A stretch of 64,000 bases of DNA from Meghimatium bilineatum (taxonomy: Eukaryota; Mollusca; Gastropoda; Stylommatophora; Philomycidae). Location: contig CM067317.1 in the NCBI GenBank assembly GCA_034231615.1, positions 16,816,264 through 16,880,263 of the forward strand. Direction: 5' to 3'. The first letter of the stretch is position 1; the number at the start of each line of letters is the position of its first letter. This document shows, one piece after another, positions 36,301-44,800 of the stretch. The position numbers were made by a program, and so were the translations under genes. The notes under the pieces were generated by a model, which saw only the letters and a list, made by a program, of their open reading frames with translations, was not told the DNA's origin and did no database searches.

Positions 36301-39300
36301 CCCACCTTCCTGTATAGACTTATGAGCATAGGAAACTGATCGCAGAAGAAGAAGAAGAATCTTACAATGCTGGTTTCAAAAACAATTTGTTTCATATAAT
36401 AACATGAAAACTGCAATAAATGATTTCCTAATATACCTGGATGGTTGTTTGAGCCGTGCTCTCTCTAAAATCTAAGATGAGTTAAAAACTTGTTCACTGA
36501 TTTATGTGCCATGCTTAAAAACAAATGCTGATTTATAAACATATATTTTTTACAGCTTTTCTAATTGTAGAAAATACAGGCTGTCCGAATATGATCTTAC
36601 CCTCTTAGATGTGTGATAAGTGTTTGTTGTCCGTTGCTGACATCAAAAAGTTTAATAGATCTATCAGAAGAACAGGTAGCAAGTTTAGTGCCATAGTAGT
36701 CCAACTGTGCATCATGCTAAATTGGATGAAAATGTTACATTTGTGTAAGCAACAAATATCTAGAAACAATCAAAATTTAATGTTTTAAATATTGATATTT
36801 TTTTGGCATTCTGTCACAAACTCTCACTGGACATTTCTTGTAGCTGGACAATTGTCTTACTAATTTTTTATATACATTATGAGGAATATACATATTTTCA
36901 AAAACAGGACATTTTTGCATCCGTATAATTTATTTTCGTTATACTGGGAAAAGTATACAAAACTGGTACTATCCAATAAAACCTGATGTCTGGCTACATG
37001 CCTAAGATAGAGGAAGGTGAGCAAGATTCCTATGCTTTATGAACATTCTGATCATGAATCATCAGGTGGACAATCATTGATCATTAACATTTCATTGAAA
37101 TTGTAAAGACATTATAAATGTGTAGCCACTTAGGTGACCAAATTTGGGATAGCAATCAGGACATCCATTAATGATAGACAATTGCCCCCCAAAAAAATTT
37201 CAATTTGTTAGTTTATATTACTCATAAATCATGTCAAATGGTTGAATTACCCCCTATATTTTGGTTAGTTTGGTTATGCAATAACTATAAATTTAATTAA
37301 AAATAAGATAGATAGGAATTTATTGACAGAATAAATTGGTCAGACAAAAACATGTTAGCCAGTCATTTTCAAAATATTTTTTTATTCATTCTTTCATCCT
37401 TAAGCAATTTTTAAAAAACAATCTGGTGTGCAGGGGGGAATTACATAATTTGTAATTGTATGGCCGGTTCCATCCCCTCTATGTCTAGGTGGGCAGGCAG
37501 CACACACTGCAGAACATATCCTGTAAGACTACATTATCCTAAACCAGTTAAGGAGGGAGCACTGGCCCCCAAAGACGGATATCCACAGGAAGCTGTATGG
37601 AGCCTAGATGAACTTTAAAATACAGTAGCATTTATCAATAAAACCGAACTTGCCAAGTAGACATGTTATGCTGCAAAAAGAACAATTTCAAGATGGATTG
37701 GAAGATTAGGTCCTACTGAATGGTCACCAAGGTCACTAGATTTGATACCTTTAGATAAGGATATGTAAAAACCATTGGCTATCAAACTCTAGTACAGTCT
37801 TTGTCCATCAAGCTCTGGTACAGTAACTGGACAATCTTTGGCAGAAAATAATTGATGTTTGATCATCCGTCACACCTGAGATGCTTTAGCACACGTGGTG
37901 AGATAGAATACCATCTTCACATTCTTCAGCACACTAAAGGCACCCATGCTGAGATCTACTGAACTTGGCAAGTTGTTACTGAAATGTTGTTGCAATTACA
38001 TAATAAAAAATTAAAATCATGTCAGTCTGTCATTCAAAGTTTAAGAGATGTTGACATCTGTGCATTCTGCTGGTTGTGATTCTGTTGGACACACTGTATA
38101 TTTTAAAAAAATTACACATCAAAATTATGAAAGTAGGAAGATGAATAGTAAAACTACTGTGTTCATTCTCAAACTCCTGCATATTAATTGGAAAACAAAT
38201 TGTTTTATGGAATGAGTTGCATATTGGTGTATTTTGTTGTTCGTCCATCACAAGTGATGATGACCATTTGTTACATCCACTTTTGAAAATTCAATTTTAG
38301 TTATGTCCTTGATTATGAGCCCTATTCGAGCAGTAAATGTCCTTGGACAGTTCGGACATGGAATGACGACTGTAGACGGATCTTGGTCTATCCGTGACTT
38401 TCTGGCTGCTCTCCGCTGTTGAGCTGCTGCATTTCTCTTCTTTTCACAAGATGATGCGCTCTTTTTTATTTTTTAATATTGGTGTATATCTTAACATACA
38501 CAGTATGCTTCCAGTGATTAGTAAAACTTACTACCCTGGTTTTCTATTATTGCCTGTCTGATCATAGTTCTGCTTATTCTTCATCATCACAGAGTGTCAT
38601 CTCCACAATGAAAGTTGACTGCAACAAACCTTCAACATCCCATTTCTTGCAGTGGTTGCACTCAAACAGACTTAACAGGTTTACAATCAAAATTGTCTAA
38701 ACATTCTATGATTAAAAAACACTTACAATCATGTCCTCATGAGCAGTATCAATGGAATTAATTACAGAAACCTGAAAAAAAAAAAGGACCCGGTAATTTT
38801 ATTAGTCCATATATGCTGTCTTTCCCAAGCAGTGGTTGGGAAATTATTGATAAAATAAAAATCAGTTACACAATAAAAAGACACTTTACTTATTCTCATT
38901 CATACTGAATTTGCACTGTTACAGCAACCCCCCATTTTTTGCATTATGTTGTATTATCCCTGCCACTGATGATTCAAACTGTGTTTCACCAGAGGTAGTG
39001 GTGATGTAGTGAATCAGAGTCAGCCAAGCTGTAAATCAAGACATAACACATTCTGTTCTTCGAACTACACCCTGCTAACCAACAGGAGTTTGAGAATTAG
39101 AATAAATACTGAGGAAGAATTAATAATGGGGTAGAGAATCCTCCTTTGTCACCTCTACAGTCTACATATCACATTGTTACTATTCTTTGCTCCCTTTTCC
39201 AGTACCGATTGTTCAAAAAGGCTCAAATGACATAGAGAATTTGTAATTGGGTTACCCCGTATGTACTAGGTCCTTCTCAACAAAGTAGCACGTCCTTTTA

Positions 39301-40722
39301 TAAAGAGAACTAATCGCAACACACACCCTGCAACTTCAAGTGAAAAACCCAAAGGATCTCTGAAAAAAATTACTTTATAAAGAAGACGATGTGAGCCAAA
39401 TTTGAACCTTCTACCTTTTGGGTACAAAGTTAACTGTACAGTACGCAAGTACAGTATAGTTCTCCACTGTGACCTTTGCTCTAGTTTCGAGGTGTTTTCT
39501 AACCTTTGTGTTGTGATTGCCTTACAGAGTGCTAGTATTGTTGTATGATTTAGTTGGGAATATAAGGAGTTTTTAAAATTAATATTTATTTAAAACGATT
39601 ACATTAGAGTTAGTATTCAGCCTGGGGTTAGGGGTTAAGGATTAGGATCAGTTTCTAGTGTTAATTCTAACCTCTTGTTAGAATTAACGTAAATTATTAT
39701 TATGTACAATCTAGCAGGAAGATATAACTTAAGGGATATGCGCAGTGGTATACATTAACAGACGGAACGAACAATTATGGCGCCGTGTTGTTAAATGTGA
39801 TCTTACTTTCGTTATAAATTCATATATGGAGAAGAAAGCGTATGAAGTCGAATGATATATTATTAATTGAAAACGCTTGCATTAGATTTAATGTTAAGGA
39901 TTAGAATAAGTGTTTAGAATTAAGGTAAATTATTATATATAGAATAGCGGGAATATTCATGGAGTTTGTTTCTGTAATTTAAAAAGTGTATCCGGCAGAG
40001 AATGCTGACTAAGGTGAATGATTGGTTTTATTCACATTGTTACAGTTTCTCAACCATACGGATAATTGATGTTTTAGGGAGATCTATGACGTCAGCTAGT
40101 TAAAAATGTAAACAGTGTGCTATTTATAGCAGAGTGGAGAACTATTCCGTACTTTTACCAAATATCTATTAAACATAATGAAATACCACAGAAACTTTAT
40201 ATTTTTGTATTCACAGAGACCAGATGCATATGTTGATCACATTGTGATTCTCAAAGTAGGCATGTACAACTATCAAAATGACAGCCAATTTGCATAAATA
40301 AAACAAATGTTGATGTGTTTTTTTTAATTAACTGCCGTTTTCAGCAGCATGATGCATCCTTAAAATTTACATAATATATAAATGAAAAAAAAAGGTAAAG
40401 AACAATAAATCTGGTTGCAAACACGAAAAACGGTGACACCATTATTTTTATTAAATTTAATTTAAATATTAGTCCACTGTCAATCTCCTCACGATGTCTT
40501 AACATAATATATAAAATTATAAAGATATAATAATAGTAATTAATTAGTGCCCGAAACCGAGTTAACTTTAATAAACTTAATAATAAAGTTAAAGTTGCTT
40601 AGAACTTAAACTTAAACTAATTTTTAGTAATGATTTACTTATAATTATTACTACCTGCTTTTTTAATAACTCTTCTGCTGGGTTCATTATTTTAAAATAG
40701 TCCTAATCTATTTTCTTACCAT
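24259..40722 (-). CDS. SEC13: SEC13, COPII coat / nuclear pore WD40 protein (10 exons)
   Basis: Ten coding exons join to 945 nt (314 residues plus stop) with every junction in phase and GT-AG sites: 40722-40720, 38771-38727, 36716-36601, 31765-31614, 29976-29887, 29686-29643, 27408-27278, 26563-26443, 25470-25327, 24357-24259. The product is a six-blade WD40 protein. It follows remembered animal SEC13 almost residue for residue, from MVSVIN and HEDMIHDAQ to DVVWHLSWS and SGGDNKVTLWKES, and ends [13 protein letters not shown]. Length is close to vertebrate SEC13 (about 322). SEC13 pairs with SEC31 in the COPII outer coat for ER-to-Golgi export, and also serves in the nuclear-pore Y complex and GATOR2. 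Intron 3 carries an antisense full LINE; introns 6 and 9 carry repeat copies. An inverted copy of the exon 4 end lies in intron 2. Exon coordinates are read directly; function is family knowledge. Confidence 0.96.
25219..25292 (+). repeat. Dispersed repeat 3' end in SEC13 intron 9
   Basis: GGTTGCTGGAATGGAGGGCT, then ACTTATGGGAATGTCC and CCAGTTTCTAATCA match the end of the insertion at 16985-17070. Confidence 0.55.
25327..25470 (-). CDS. SEC13: SEC13 exon 9
   Basis: Codons 235-282, phase 0 at both ends. Encodes the sixth-blade strands with VIIWTND and [11 protein letters not shown], ending GGDNK at an AAG|GTCAGT donor. Confidence 0.95.
26443..26563 (-). CDS. SEC13: SEC13 exon 8
   Basis: Finishes codon 194 and encodes 195-234: EDNGQW, then [14 protein letters not shown] and VIASCSQ. 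The donor is CAG|GTAAGT, an optimal splice site. Confidence 0.95.
27060..27125 (+). repeat. 36-bp-period direct duplication in SEC13 intron 7
   Basis: A 30-base word starting ATTTATTACAAACGATTTTG occurs twice with a 6-base spacer, immediately downstream (in gene sense) of exon 7. Confidence 0.8.
27278..27408 (-). CDS. SEC13: SEC13 exon 7
   Basis: Codons 151-193 plus two bases. Opens [10 protein letters not shown] and closes [13 protein letters not shown]. The GTAAGT donor leaves GT of codon 194. Confidence 0.95.
27935..28035 (-). mobile_element. SINE copy (family S1), partial
   Basis: GTCCAAAGAACAGAATGCAA, then CAGCCTAACACATCCAACTT correspond to the middle of the S1 family in reverse orientation. 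It lies in SEC13 intron 6. Confidence 0.55.
28095..28320 (+). mobile_element. RT fragment of an RT-RNase H LINE
   Basis: The plus strand reads [24 protein letters not shown], then a decayed continuation. It aligns with VEYALAILTLSQTQIERLDS in the element at 52787-54712, so it is another copy of that family, severely truncated and inside SEC13 intron 6 in antisense. Confidence 0.65.
28330..29340. other. SEC13 intron 6, no further feature
   Basis: AT-rich intronic sequence, without recognisable coding or repeat signal. Confidence 0.4.
29395..29525 (-). mobile_element. SINE copy (family S1), 5' part
   Basis: GGACAGCCAGCCTGAC, then ACATACATGGCAGGTTATAA, GCTATTCTTTGTTCCTC and CCAGCAACACA match the 5' half of the longest S1 copy (14375-14495). 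It lies 115 bp from SEC13 exon 6, within intron 6. Confidence 0.55.
29643..29686 (-). CDS. SEC13: SEC13 exon 6 (44-nt micro-exon)
   Basis: Finishes codon 136 and encodes 137-150, [14 protein letters not shown], with a TTTCAG acceptor and ACA|GTAAGT donor. Human SEC13 has a closely similar KKINNAHT segment. Confidence 0.95.
29887..29976 (-). CDS. SEC13: SEC13 exon 5
   Basis: Finishes codon 106, encodes 107-135 and one base of 136: [20 protein letters not shown] followed by GSISV. Donor is G|GTGGGT. Confidence 0.95.
29990..31535. other. SEC13 intron 4, no recognised feature
   Basis: AT-rich. A long Cys/Phe/Ile-rich minus-strand frame at 30345-30653 is composition-driven and lacks any domain or splice support. 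Confidence 0.45.
31540..31640 (-). repeat. Inverted-repeat arm 1: SEC13 exon 4 end and intron 4 start
   Basis: In gene sense this covers the last nine codons of exon 4, the GTGAAC donor and about 70 bases of intron 4. Its inverted partner is at 37030-37131 in intron 2; aligned bases agree at roughly nine in ten positions outside two short indels. Confidence 0.85.
31614..31765 (-). CDS. SEC13: SEC13 exon 4
   Basis: Finishes codon 55, encodes 56-105 and one base of 106: [20 protein letters not shown], then [13 protein letters not shown] strand (here [10 protein letters not shown]), NGTWGK and HHDSS. The acceptor is CATCACAG and the donor CAG|GTGAAC. Its 3' end has an inverted copy at 37030-37131. 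Confidence 0.95.
32547..32558 (+). repeat. Target-site duplication, left (element A)
   Basis: ATCTTACAATGC, identical to 36359-36370. Confidence 0.85.
32559..36358 (+). mobile_element. Element A: I-like LINE with intact ORF, in SEC13 intron 3
   Basis: The 3.8-kb insertion is bounded by the 12-bp duplication ATCTTACAATGC and ends in a (GAA)5 tail at 36344-36358. It carries about 100 bases of leader, one uninterrupted 1218-codon frame and a very short 3' UTR. The leader is shorter than that of related element B, so mild 5' truncation or a different 5' end is likely. Orientation is antisense to SEC13. Identical duplications and an unbroken frame indicate a young insertion. Confidence 0.9.
32661..36317 (+). 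CDS. LINE polyprotein: endonuclease, reverse transcriptase, RNase H
   Basis: 1218 residues. An APE-type endonuclease occupies about residues 1-210, with QETHL (30-34), GDFNSH (122-127) and SDHKP (199-203). The reverse transcriptase (about 430-760) has [13 protein letters not shown], motif [12 protein letters not shown] (near 570), motif [11 protein letters not shown] and motif C HADD (660-663, with His instead of the commoner Phe or Tyr). A type I RNase H (about 955-1085) has TDGS (960-963), AELQA, CDCMS and GNEGAD (Asp 1078), so all expected acidic residues are present. A C-terminal cysteine/histidine block (CPCQ, then TPEHILQTC, about 1159-1176) closes the protein. The product would nick target DNA and copy its own RNA. 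The protein may begin upstream: the endonuclease starts almost at the first Met, and related element B has about 75 residues more. Confidence 0.93.
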   Translation: MQWNSEGVAKKKLELQNFLQKQKIDVLCIQETHLNDSNRFSIRGFECFRLDRLGHKGGIITMVRNNIPTTEIARNPEDSEHLTIKLHTTPKPLIITYFYCPNNKKLHLRTIPLTSSNHIIVGDFNSHSPSWGYPTMDLRGEEIEDWMIENRLILINEHLSEPTFYSRRWKSQSTPDLAIATEDIQRVTERVVAQQLGGSDHKPVILTIKGNHKTEKQQHKIASWNYKKANWDTYQRLTEEKLLTHLTARNIRKDAKLITGIILEAANNSIPRGRRQNYKPFWNKKLQAMHDEASAARSKMETRPTETNITEHNRLQAIFRREKLNSIRSSWKEKTATLNMEKDSTKMWKLIKCLNEENNPQSSIIIEDKGKSYTGTQAANILADSYAEESKIKITRTRTAEVRRETKNLVNKHQPCPGTMTSPFHKSELNMAIQNLKKKKAPGPDGITNEMLQHLGPVGGSRILDLFNESWAQGIFPEEWKEAEIIPIVKKGKPKTNKTSYRPISLLSCLGKVMEKMVNNRLLNYLEENNLLDDCQSGFRKHRCTEDQTTYLAQEIEDAFQKKSKLLATFFDLTKAFDKVWKEGLLLKLAQKGIRGKMFQWIKSFLRGRHARVKLQGMKSKMVNITEGVPQGGILSPTLFIVFIDDLPKLFTPYVHRALHADDLAIWTQSEYIGVAKVRMQEAINKVEEWAKTWGVQINKSKTVTTLFTLSTKPENYTLTLDNTPLPKENTPVYLGLKFDKRLTWGSHIEETENKATRRLQIMKKLSGTDWGANIKTIRQVYVGHIRPTLEYGLTTYATAANTNLQKLDKIQNAGLRIITGGLRSTPITSMEATAGLQNLTDRRDEKITIMTEKFRRLKHHPMHEKTKELTKNRLKRPSFNHLSKKLMKANKEVTSNNPDEWEQLEAYCNITNTSPIYTAKLTIPGIESKTMETPTALKAKTLDHLDTQYPTAQWIHVFTDGSSEGAVKKGGAGIQILIPNTPKLELSIATGKLSTNYRAELQAILEASKALEEPRLKGANIVFLCDCMSVLQTIQKEPKDLLTKTTVELLNQLSANNKVVLQWIPAHCGIAGNEGADRLAKAGAKKEQFHHRISLTEAKTLIKGIYKHTWSQRTGSNFPQDPILKLNRSQQTTIFRLRTGHCRLQAHLHKIKAAQTDQCPCQKGPQTPEHILQTCPLFDDVRTKIWPQETDLKVKLWGNREDLLLTTEFMEAAHLPV
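36359..36370 (+). repeat. Target-site duplication, right (element A)
   Basis: ATCTTACAATGC directly after the GAA tail, identical to 32547-32558. Confidence 0.85.
36601..36716 (-). CDS. SEC13: SEC13 exon 3
   Basis: Codons 17-54 plus two bases of 55: [18 protein letters not shown], then RSIKLFDV and THLRG. Acceptor ATTTAG, donor GG|GTAAGA. Confidence 0.96.
37030..37131 (+). repeat. Inverted-repeat arm 2 in SEC13 intron 2
   Basis: Reads on the plus strand as a copy of the SEC13 exon 4 end ([10 protein letters not shown] in place of [10 protein letters not shown]), its CAG|GTG donor and the first ~70 bases of intron 4. It is a non-coding partial duplicate in opposite orientation to the gene. 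Similarity fades before about 37030 and ends at CACTTA near 37131. Confidence 0.85.
37590..37985 (+). mobile_element. Mariner/Tc1-like transposase relic
   Basis: The plus strand reads [20 protein letters not shown] followed by PLD near 37690-37755. This resembles the RWIGR-GP-EWPPRSPDLTPLDFF block that contains the catalytic Asp in some mariner/Tc1-type transposases. Upstream and downstream frames are broken and no terminal inverted repeats were identified. Confidence 0.5.
38240..38470 (-). mobile_element. LINE relic, zinc-finger end
   Basis: Closely matches 12060-12300 in the same orientation: ATCACAAGTGATG, CCTATTCGAGC, GTCCTTGGACAGTTCGG and CAAGATGATGCGCTCTTTTT. The minus strand encodes CPNCPRTF and ARIGL-type finger residues. 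Lies in SEC13 intron 1-2 territory (intron 2). Confidence 0.65.
38583..38682 (-). mobile_element. RTE-like LINE 3' tail fragment
   Basis: TTCATCATCACAGAGTGTCA, then TGAAAGTTGACTGCAACAAA and CAACATCCCATTTCTTG match the tails at 4222-4320 and, inverted, at 5433 and 52320. Located just 45 bp from SEC13 exon 2. Confidence 0.5.
38727..38771 (-). CDS. SEC13: SEC13 exon 2
   Basis: Codons 2-16, [15 protein letters not shown], between a polypyrimidine/TTTTTTCAG acceptor and an ATT|GTAAGT donor. Confidence 0.95.
39055..39200. mobile_element. Two SINE S1 pieces in opposite orientations
   Basis: 39055-39120 is the 3' end forward (CACCCTGCTAACCAACAGGA, then GTTTGAGAATTAG). 39140-39200 is the 5' part in reverse (CACCTCTACAGTC, then ATTCTTTGCTCCC). 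Both in SEC13 intron 1. Confidence 0.5.
39250..40710. other. Remainder of SEC13 intron 1, no recognised feature
   Basis: No exon or dispersed-repeat match. Around 39640-39700 there is a locally repetitive GGTTAGGGGTTAAGGATTAG patch with a short inverted CTAACCTCTTGTTAGAATTA sequence; it is not long enough to call telomeric repeat. Confidence 0.4.
40720..40722 (-). CDS. SEC13: SEC13 exon 1 (start codon only)
   Basis: ATG directly followed by GTAAGA, a strong donor. Splicing to exon 2 (GTT TCT GTA) gives MVSVINS, the same N-terminus as vertebrate SEC13 MVSVINT. The 5' UTR extends upstream from 40723. An ACCGGAAAC word (ETS-like) lies further up near 40890 on the minus strand. The exon 5' end cannot be read from sequence. 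Confidence 0.8.
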
Positions 40723-41830
40723 TCTGATTTATTCCAAGATACTACAGGTCAATCACTGACAAATAGGCCCTATTCAATCAAAATATGAACTCTCACTTTT
40801 TATATAGCAAAACAATAATGTATCATTATTTTTAACGTGGCCAAATAGATTTTAATTCCTACGTAGCATGAATATGATGTATCAGTTTCCGGTTTGAGGG
40901 GAGACTACTTACACAAAACAATTCTTAATTTTCGCGTTATACCCAGCGTTACCACCACTTGGTATTTTTCCCAAGTTCTTGGCTTTTTCGATTAGACCTT
41001 GGGACTGGGTTATTTTCTTAAAAACTTGTCTTTTTTTGGCCAATTTCTTAAAGACAAATCTTTATTAAATTATCTATAATTGTTCCGTAATAAATCCCGT
41101 TGATTGTTTTTGTGTGTCTTTTAAGTTTTGAGTTACCTTGCCTCGTTTATTTTTAATTTGCTTCGTTGAACCTTCTGGATTTTAATAATTTGTGTGGTTC
41201 TGAAAGCTAGATAATAGTGCCATATGTAAAAGTAGTAACAATTCTCACTCATCACTGAAATTTGTATATGTATCGAGCATTCAAATAATAAAATTTTATG
41301 ACTTGTTTATTTACTGAATGTATAGTCTATATCTCGTATAATTATTAAGGATATAATCTATGGAAAGAAATAAAGAATGTGGTGGTTCAAGTATTGCTTC
41401 ATCATATTATTTTACACATTTAAATACATGCATAATTATCATTAACACGTGCATATAACCAAATGAGATCATGGTACAAAGCCAGAGGAGGACCACGGAA
41501 AAGATAGATAAGAAACGTCAGGGACATCCTGAACAGACACTGTAATAGCACTGCCGATGCCACACATCTGGCTTTAGAAAGCAAGCTCGAGCTCCAATCA
41601 CCCCTACGTTTAACGGCAAGAGTGGATAACAAACCACATGGGGAAAGACAATAGAATTATCATATAAATGTGTAGCATCTTGAAAGTTTAAAGGGTCCAT
41701 TAAAAAAAAAGAAGATATAGCTATAAAGGGAATAGCCGTTAAAATTATGAACACAAAAATTATGAAGATATGTCAGTGGAGTTGCTTTGTTGTAAAAAAA
41801 AAAAAAAAAAAAAAAATACACCGGGTAATA
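40723..41830. other. SEC13 upstream region
   Basis: AT-rich sequence between SEC13 exon 1 and element B, presumably holding the SEC13 promoter and 5' UTR; no TATA box is evident. A poly-A run of about 23 lies at 41795-41817. Confidence 0.4.
41455..41645 (+). mobile_element. Possible LINE C-terminal relic
   Basis: The plus strand reads ARGGPRKR, then IRNVRDILNRHCN and THLALESKLELQSP, resembling the basic GRPRKRYxxNI end of LINE reverse transcriptases. Short and broken. Confidence 0.3.
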
Positions 41831-41831
41831 T

Positions 41832-41842
41832 AGGGTTGATTT
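41832..41842 (+). repeat. Target-site duplication, left (element B)
   Basis: AGGGTTGATTT, identical to 45873-45883. Confidence 0.75.
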
Positions 41843-44800
41843 CTCCATCGAGACCAGCACCGTGCAGAGGTGATGGGGCTTAGTTCAGCCATCAGCTGGA
41901 AACTAAGACTGGTCGGGCAGTCCCACTCGAGCAGGACCATAGTCCTGCCCTAGTAAGCAGAGTGCTGAAGACGGAGGCATCCAGCCAAAAGGCGCACAGA
42001 TAATCAGGATGCCACGCACAAAACACAATGGAAACATGTCTACATCTATAAATAGTTATATTGCCTGCCCTGTGGCGGACGTTCAGGCAGGGACGGTGCC
42101 GGGCCCTATACCTCGAAAGGGCCCAACCTCAGTTACTGGAAGTCCTTCTCAATTGCCCCGAGGAGCCAGGAGGCAATGGAATAGAGCTACTGGCCAAACA
42201 AACAAACGACCAATAAAAATAATGCACTGGAATGCTGAGGGTGTCAACAGTAAAAGAGATGGATACAGCAAAAAATTGGAACTTGAAAATGTCCTCAGTG
42301 AAGAACAAGTTAACATATGCTGTATCCAAGAAACACACCTCAGCAGCGACATAGCCTTCAAAATCAGAGGCTACCAGTGCTACCGATGTGACCGAAAGGA
42401 CAGGCGAAAGGGTGGAATTCTGACACTTGTTAAAAACAATATCAGCGCATGTCAGCTGGAAGTATATATGGAAGGGGCAGAATACCAGATGCTCCACCTA
42501 AAAACAGACAGTGCAGAATTCCATCTCCTGAACTACTACTGCCCAAATGATAAACCATTGACACTAGACTCAAATTCCAGACAAAGAGAGACTTATGGTG
42601 TGTGGTGACTTCAACAGCCACTCTCAGAGCTGGGGCTACGATCATATCGACAAAATAGGTGAGTAACTTGAGAGCTGGCAGGATGAAAATAATCCCATCC
42701 TTATTAACCAGCCAGCAGACTCGCCAACCTTCTACTCGAGAGCATGGCACACCACCTCTACACCAGACCTGGCATTCCACTCACCAGGCTTGGAATGGAA
42801 CATCACACGTGTTGTTGGAAAGCAGCTTGGAGGTAGTGACCACAGACCAGTATTTCTGGAAATCCACAATGAATTTACCAAGGACAGCAGCACGCTCACT
42901 AGGTGGAACTATAAAAGGGCAGACTGGAAAATGTACCAGCATTTAACCAGTGTTCTAGCTAAGGACATGAACTTGGACAAAGACATCAATAGAGCAGTGA
43001 GTGAATTTAATAGATGTATACTACATGCTGCTAGTAAAACGATACCCAGGGGGGCACGCAAAAACTACAAACCCTACTGGAATGATAAACTGGAAAAGCT
43101 GCAAAATGAGATGGAAACATCTAGACAGCAGGCTGAGAACAGACCTAGCCAAGAACATCACAACAAATATCAGGAAACAAAGGCTAAATTTCAAAGAGCC
43201 AAGTTACAAGCCAGACGGAGCAGCTGGAAAGAAAAAAACAGAGTCGCTGAACCTAGAAAGAGATACTAGGAAATTATGGAAACTTGTAAAACAACTAAAT
43301 GATGAAGGTACAGGGAGAAATACCAGGATCACACTTTATATAGATAGAAACATTTTAACAGGTAAACATGCAGCTGATTACTTTGCAGATTCCTTTGCAG
43401 AAGACAATAACGTCAAAGTCAGCCCAGACAAACAACAGGAGGTTCGAGAGAACCAGCAAAACATTGGACAAGGTGAACCTATACCTGAAGTCATGGAGGC
43501 ACCAATCACAATGAGAGAACTGGAGCATGCAATATCCAAATTGAAAATGAAAAAGTCCCCTGGAGCTGATGGAGTGTCCAATGAAATGATTAGAAACCTG
43601 GGAATTGCAGCAAGAGCAAAGCTACTGCAGATCTTTAACACAAGCTGGTCCACAGGTAATGTACCACAGGCGTGGAGAGAAGCAATAATGATACCACTCC
43701 TCAAATCAGGAAAAGATGGCAACACAGTCTCCAACTACAGGCCCATCAGCCTCACAGGCTGTCTATGTAAAACAATGGAACGCATTATCAATCTTAGGAT
43801 GCAGTGGTACCTTGAAAGTGAAAACCTTCTGGTATCACAGTAAGCAGGTTTCAGACAGTGCTACTCTACTGAAGATCAGGCAACCTACCTCTCCCAAGAG
43901 ATTGAGGATGCCTTCCAAGAAAAGAAACTGGTACTAGCAACATGGATAGACCTCAGGAAAGCATTTGATAAGGTCTGGAAAGAAGGGCTCCTAAAGAAAT
44001 TGCGAAATTGCAGGGTTAGCTCAAGAATATACAAATGTGTAAAAGCATACCTGCATAATAGGTCGCAAGAACAAGAAAGTTCTACTGCGTCATGGAGTCC
44101 CCCATGGAGGAGTCCTGTCACCCACACTTTTCTTGGTTTACATCAATGACCTAGTTGCTGAACTACCACACGGGATCAAAGTGGCAATGTATGCTGACGA
44201 CCTGGTGATCTGGTGCACGGAAGAACATGCAACAGTGGCCACTAAACAAATACAAAGAGCTATAGATGCCCTAACCTTATGGGCAAATAGATGGTGCGTC
44301 AGCATTAACACAGATAAGTGCAGCACTACACTCTTTACCCTCTCACCAAAACAAAAAGCTGGTCATATCAAGATAGATGGAGAGCTCTTGAAAGAAGACA
44401 AACAACCCACATACCTCGGAGTTACTTTTGATGATAAGCTGACATGGAAGCAGTACATAAACAAAGCAACAACAAAAGCCAGGAGGAAGCTAGCTATCCT
44501 GAGAAAACTAAGTGGAACCACATGGGGAGCCAGTGGAAATATACTCAGTAAAGTTTACCAGCAAGGCATAAGACCACACCTGGAATATGGTTCAGCTGCG
44601 TGGTGTCCTGCATCAAACACCACATTACAAGATCTAGATAAAGTGCAAAACCAGGCACTTAGAATAATGTTGGGAGCAATGAAATCAACACCCATAGCAG
44701 AGATGCAGAAAATGGGAAGAATGCAAACACTTGGCGAACGCAGAGACACAAATGTACTAATTCAAGCAGAAAAGTTTCAGTGTATGCCAAGTCATCCAAT

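Noticed and set aside
39640..39700. Telomere-like TTAGGG words
   Set aside because: Only one or two short imperfect words in GGTTAGGGGTTAAGG; not an interstitial telomeric array.
40655..40687. Alternative SEC13 first exon encoding 11 residues before exon 2, in phase
   Set aside because: It has a usable donor (CAG|GTAGTA) and joins in frame, but the ATG|GTAAGA at 40720-40722 restores the conserved MVSVIN start and has a better donor. It could still be a minor isoform.
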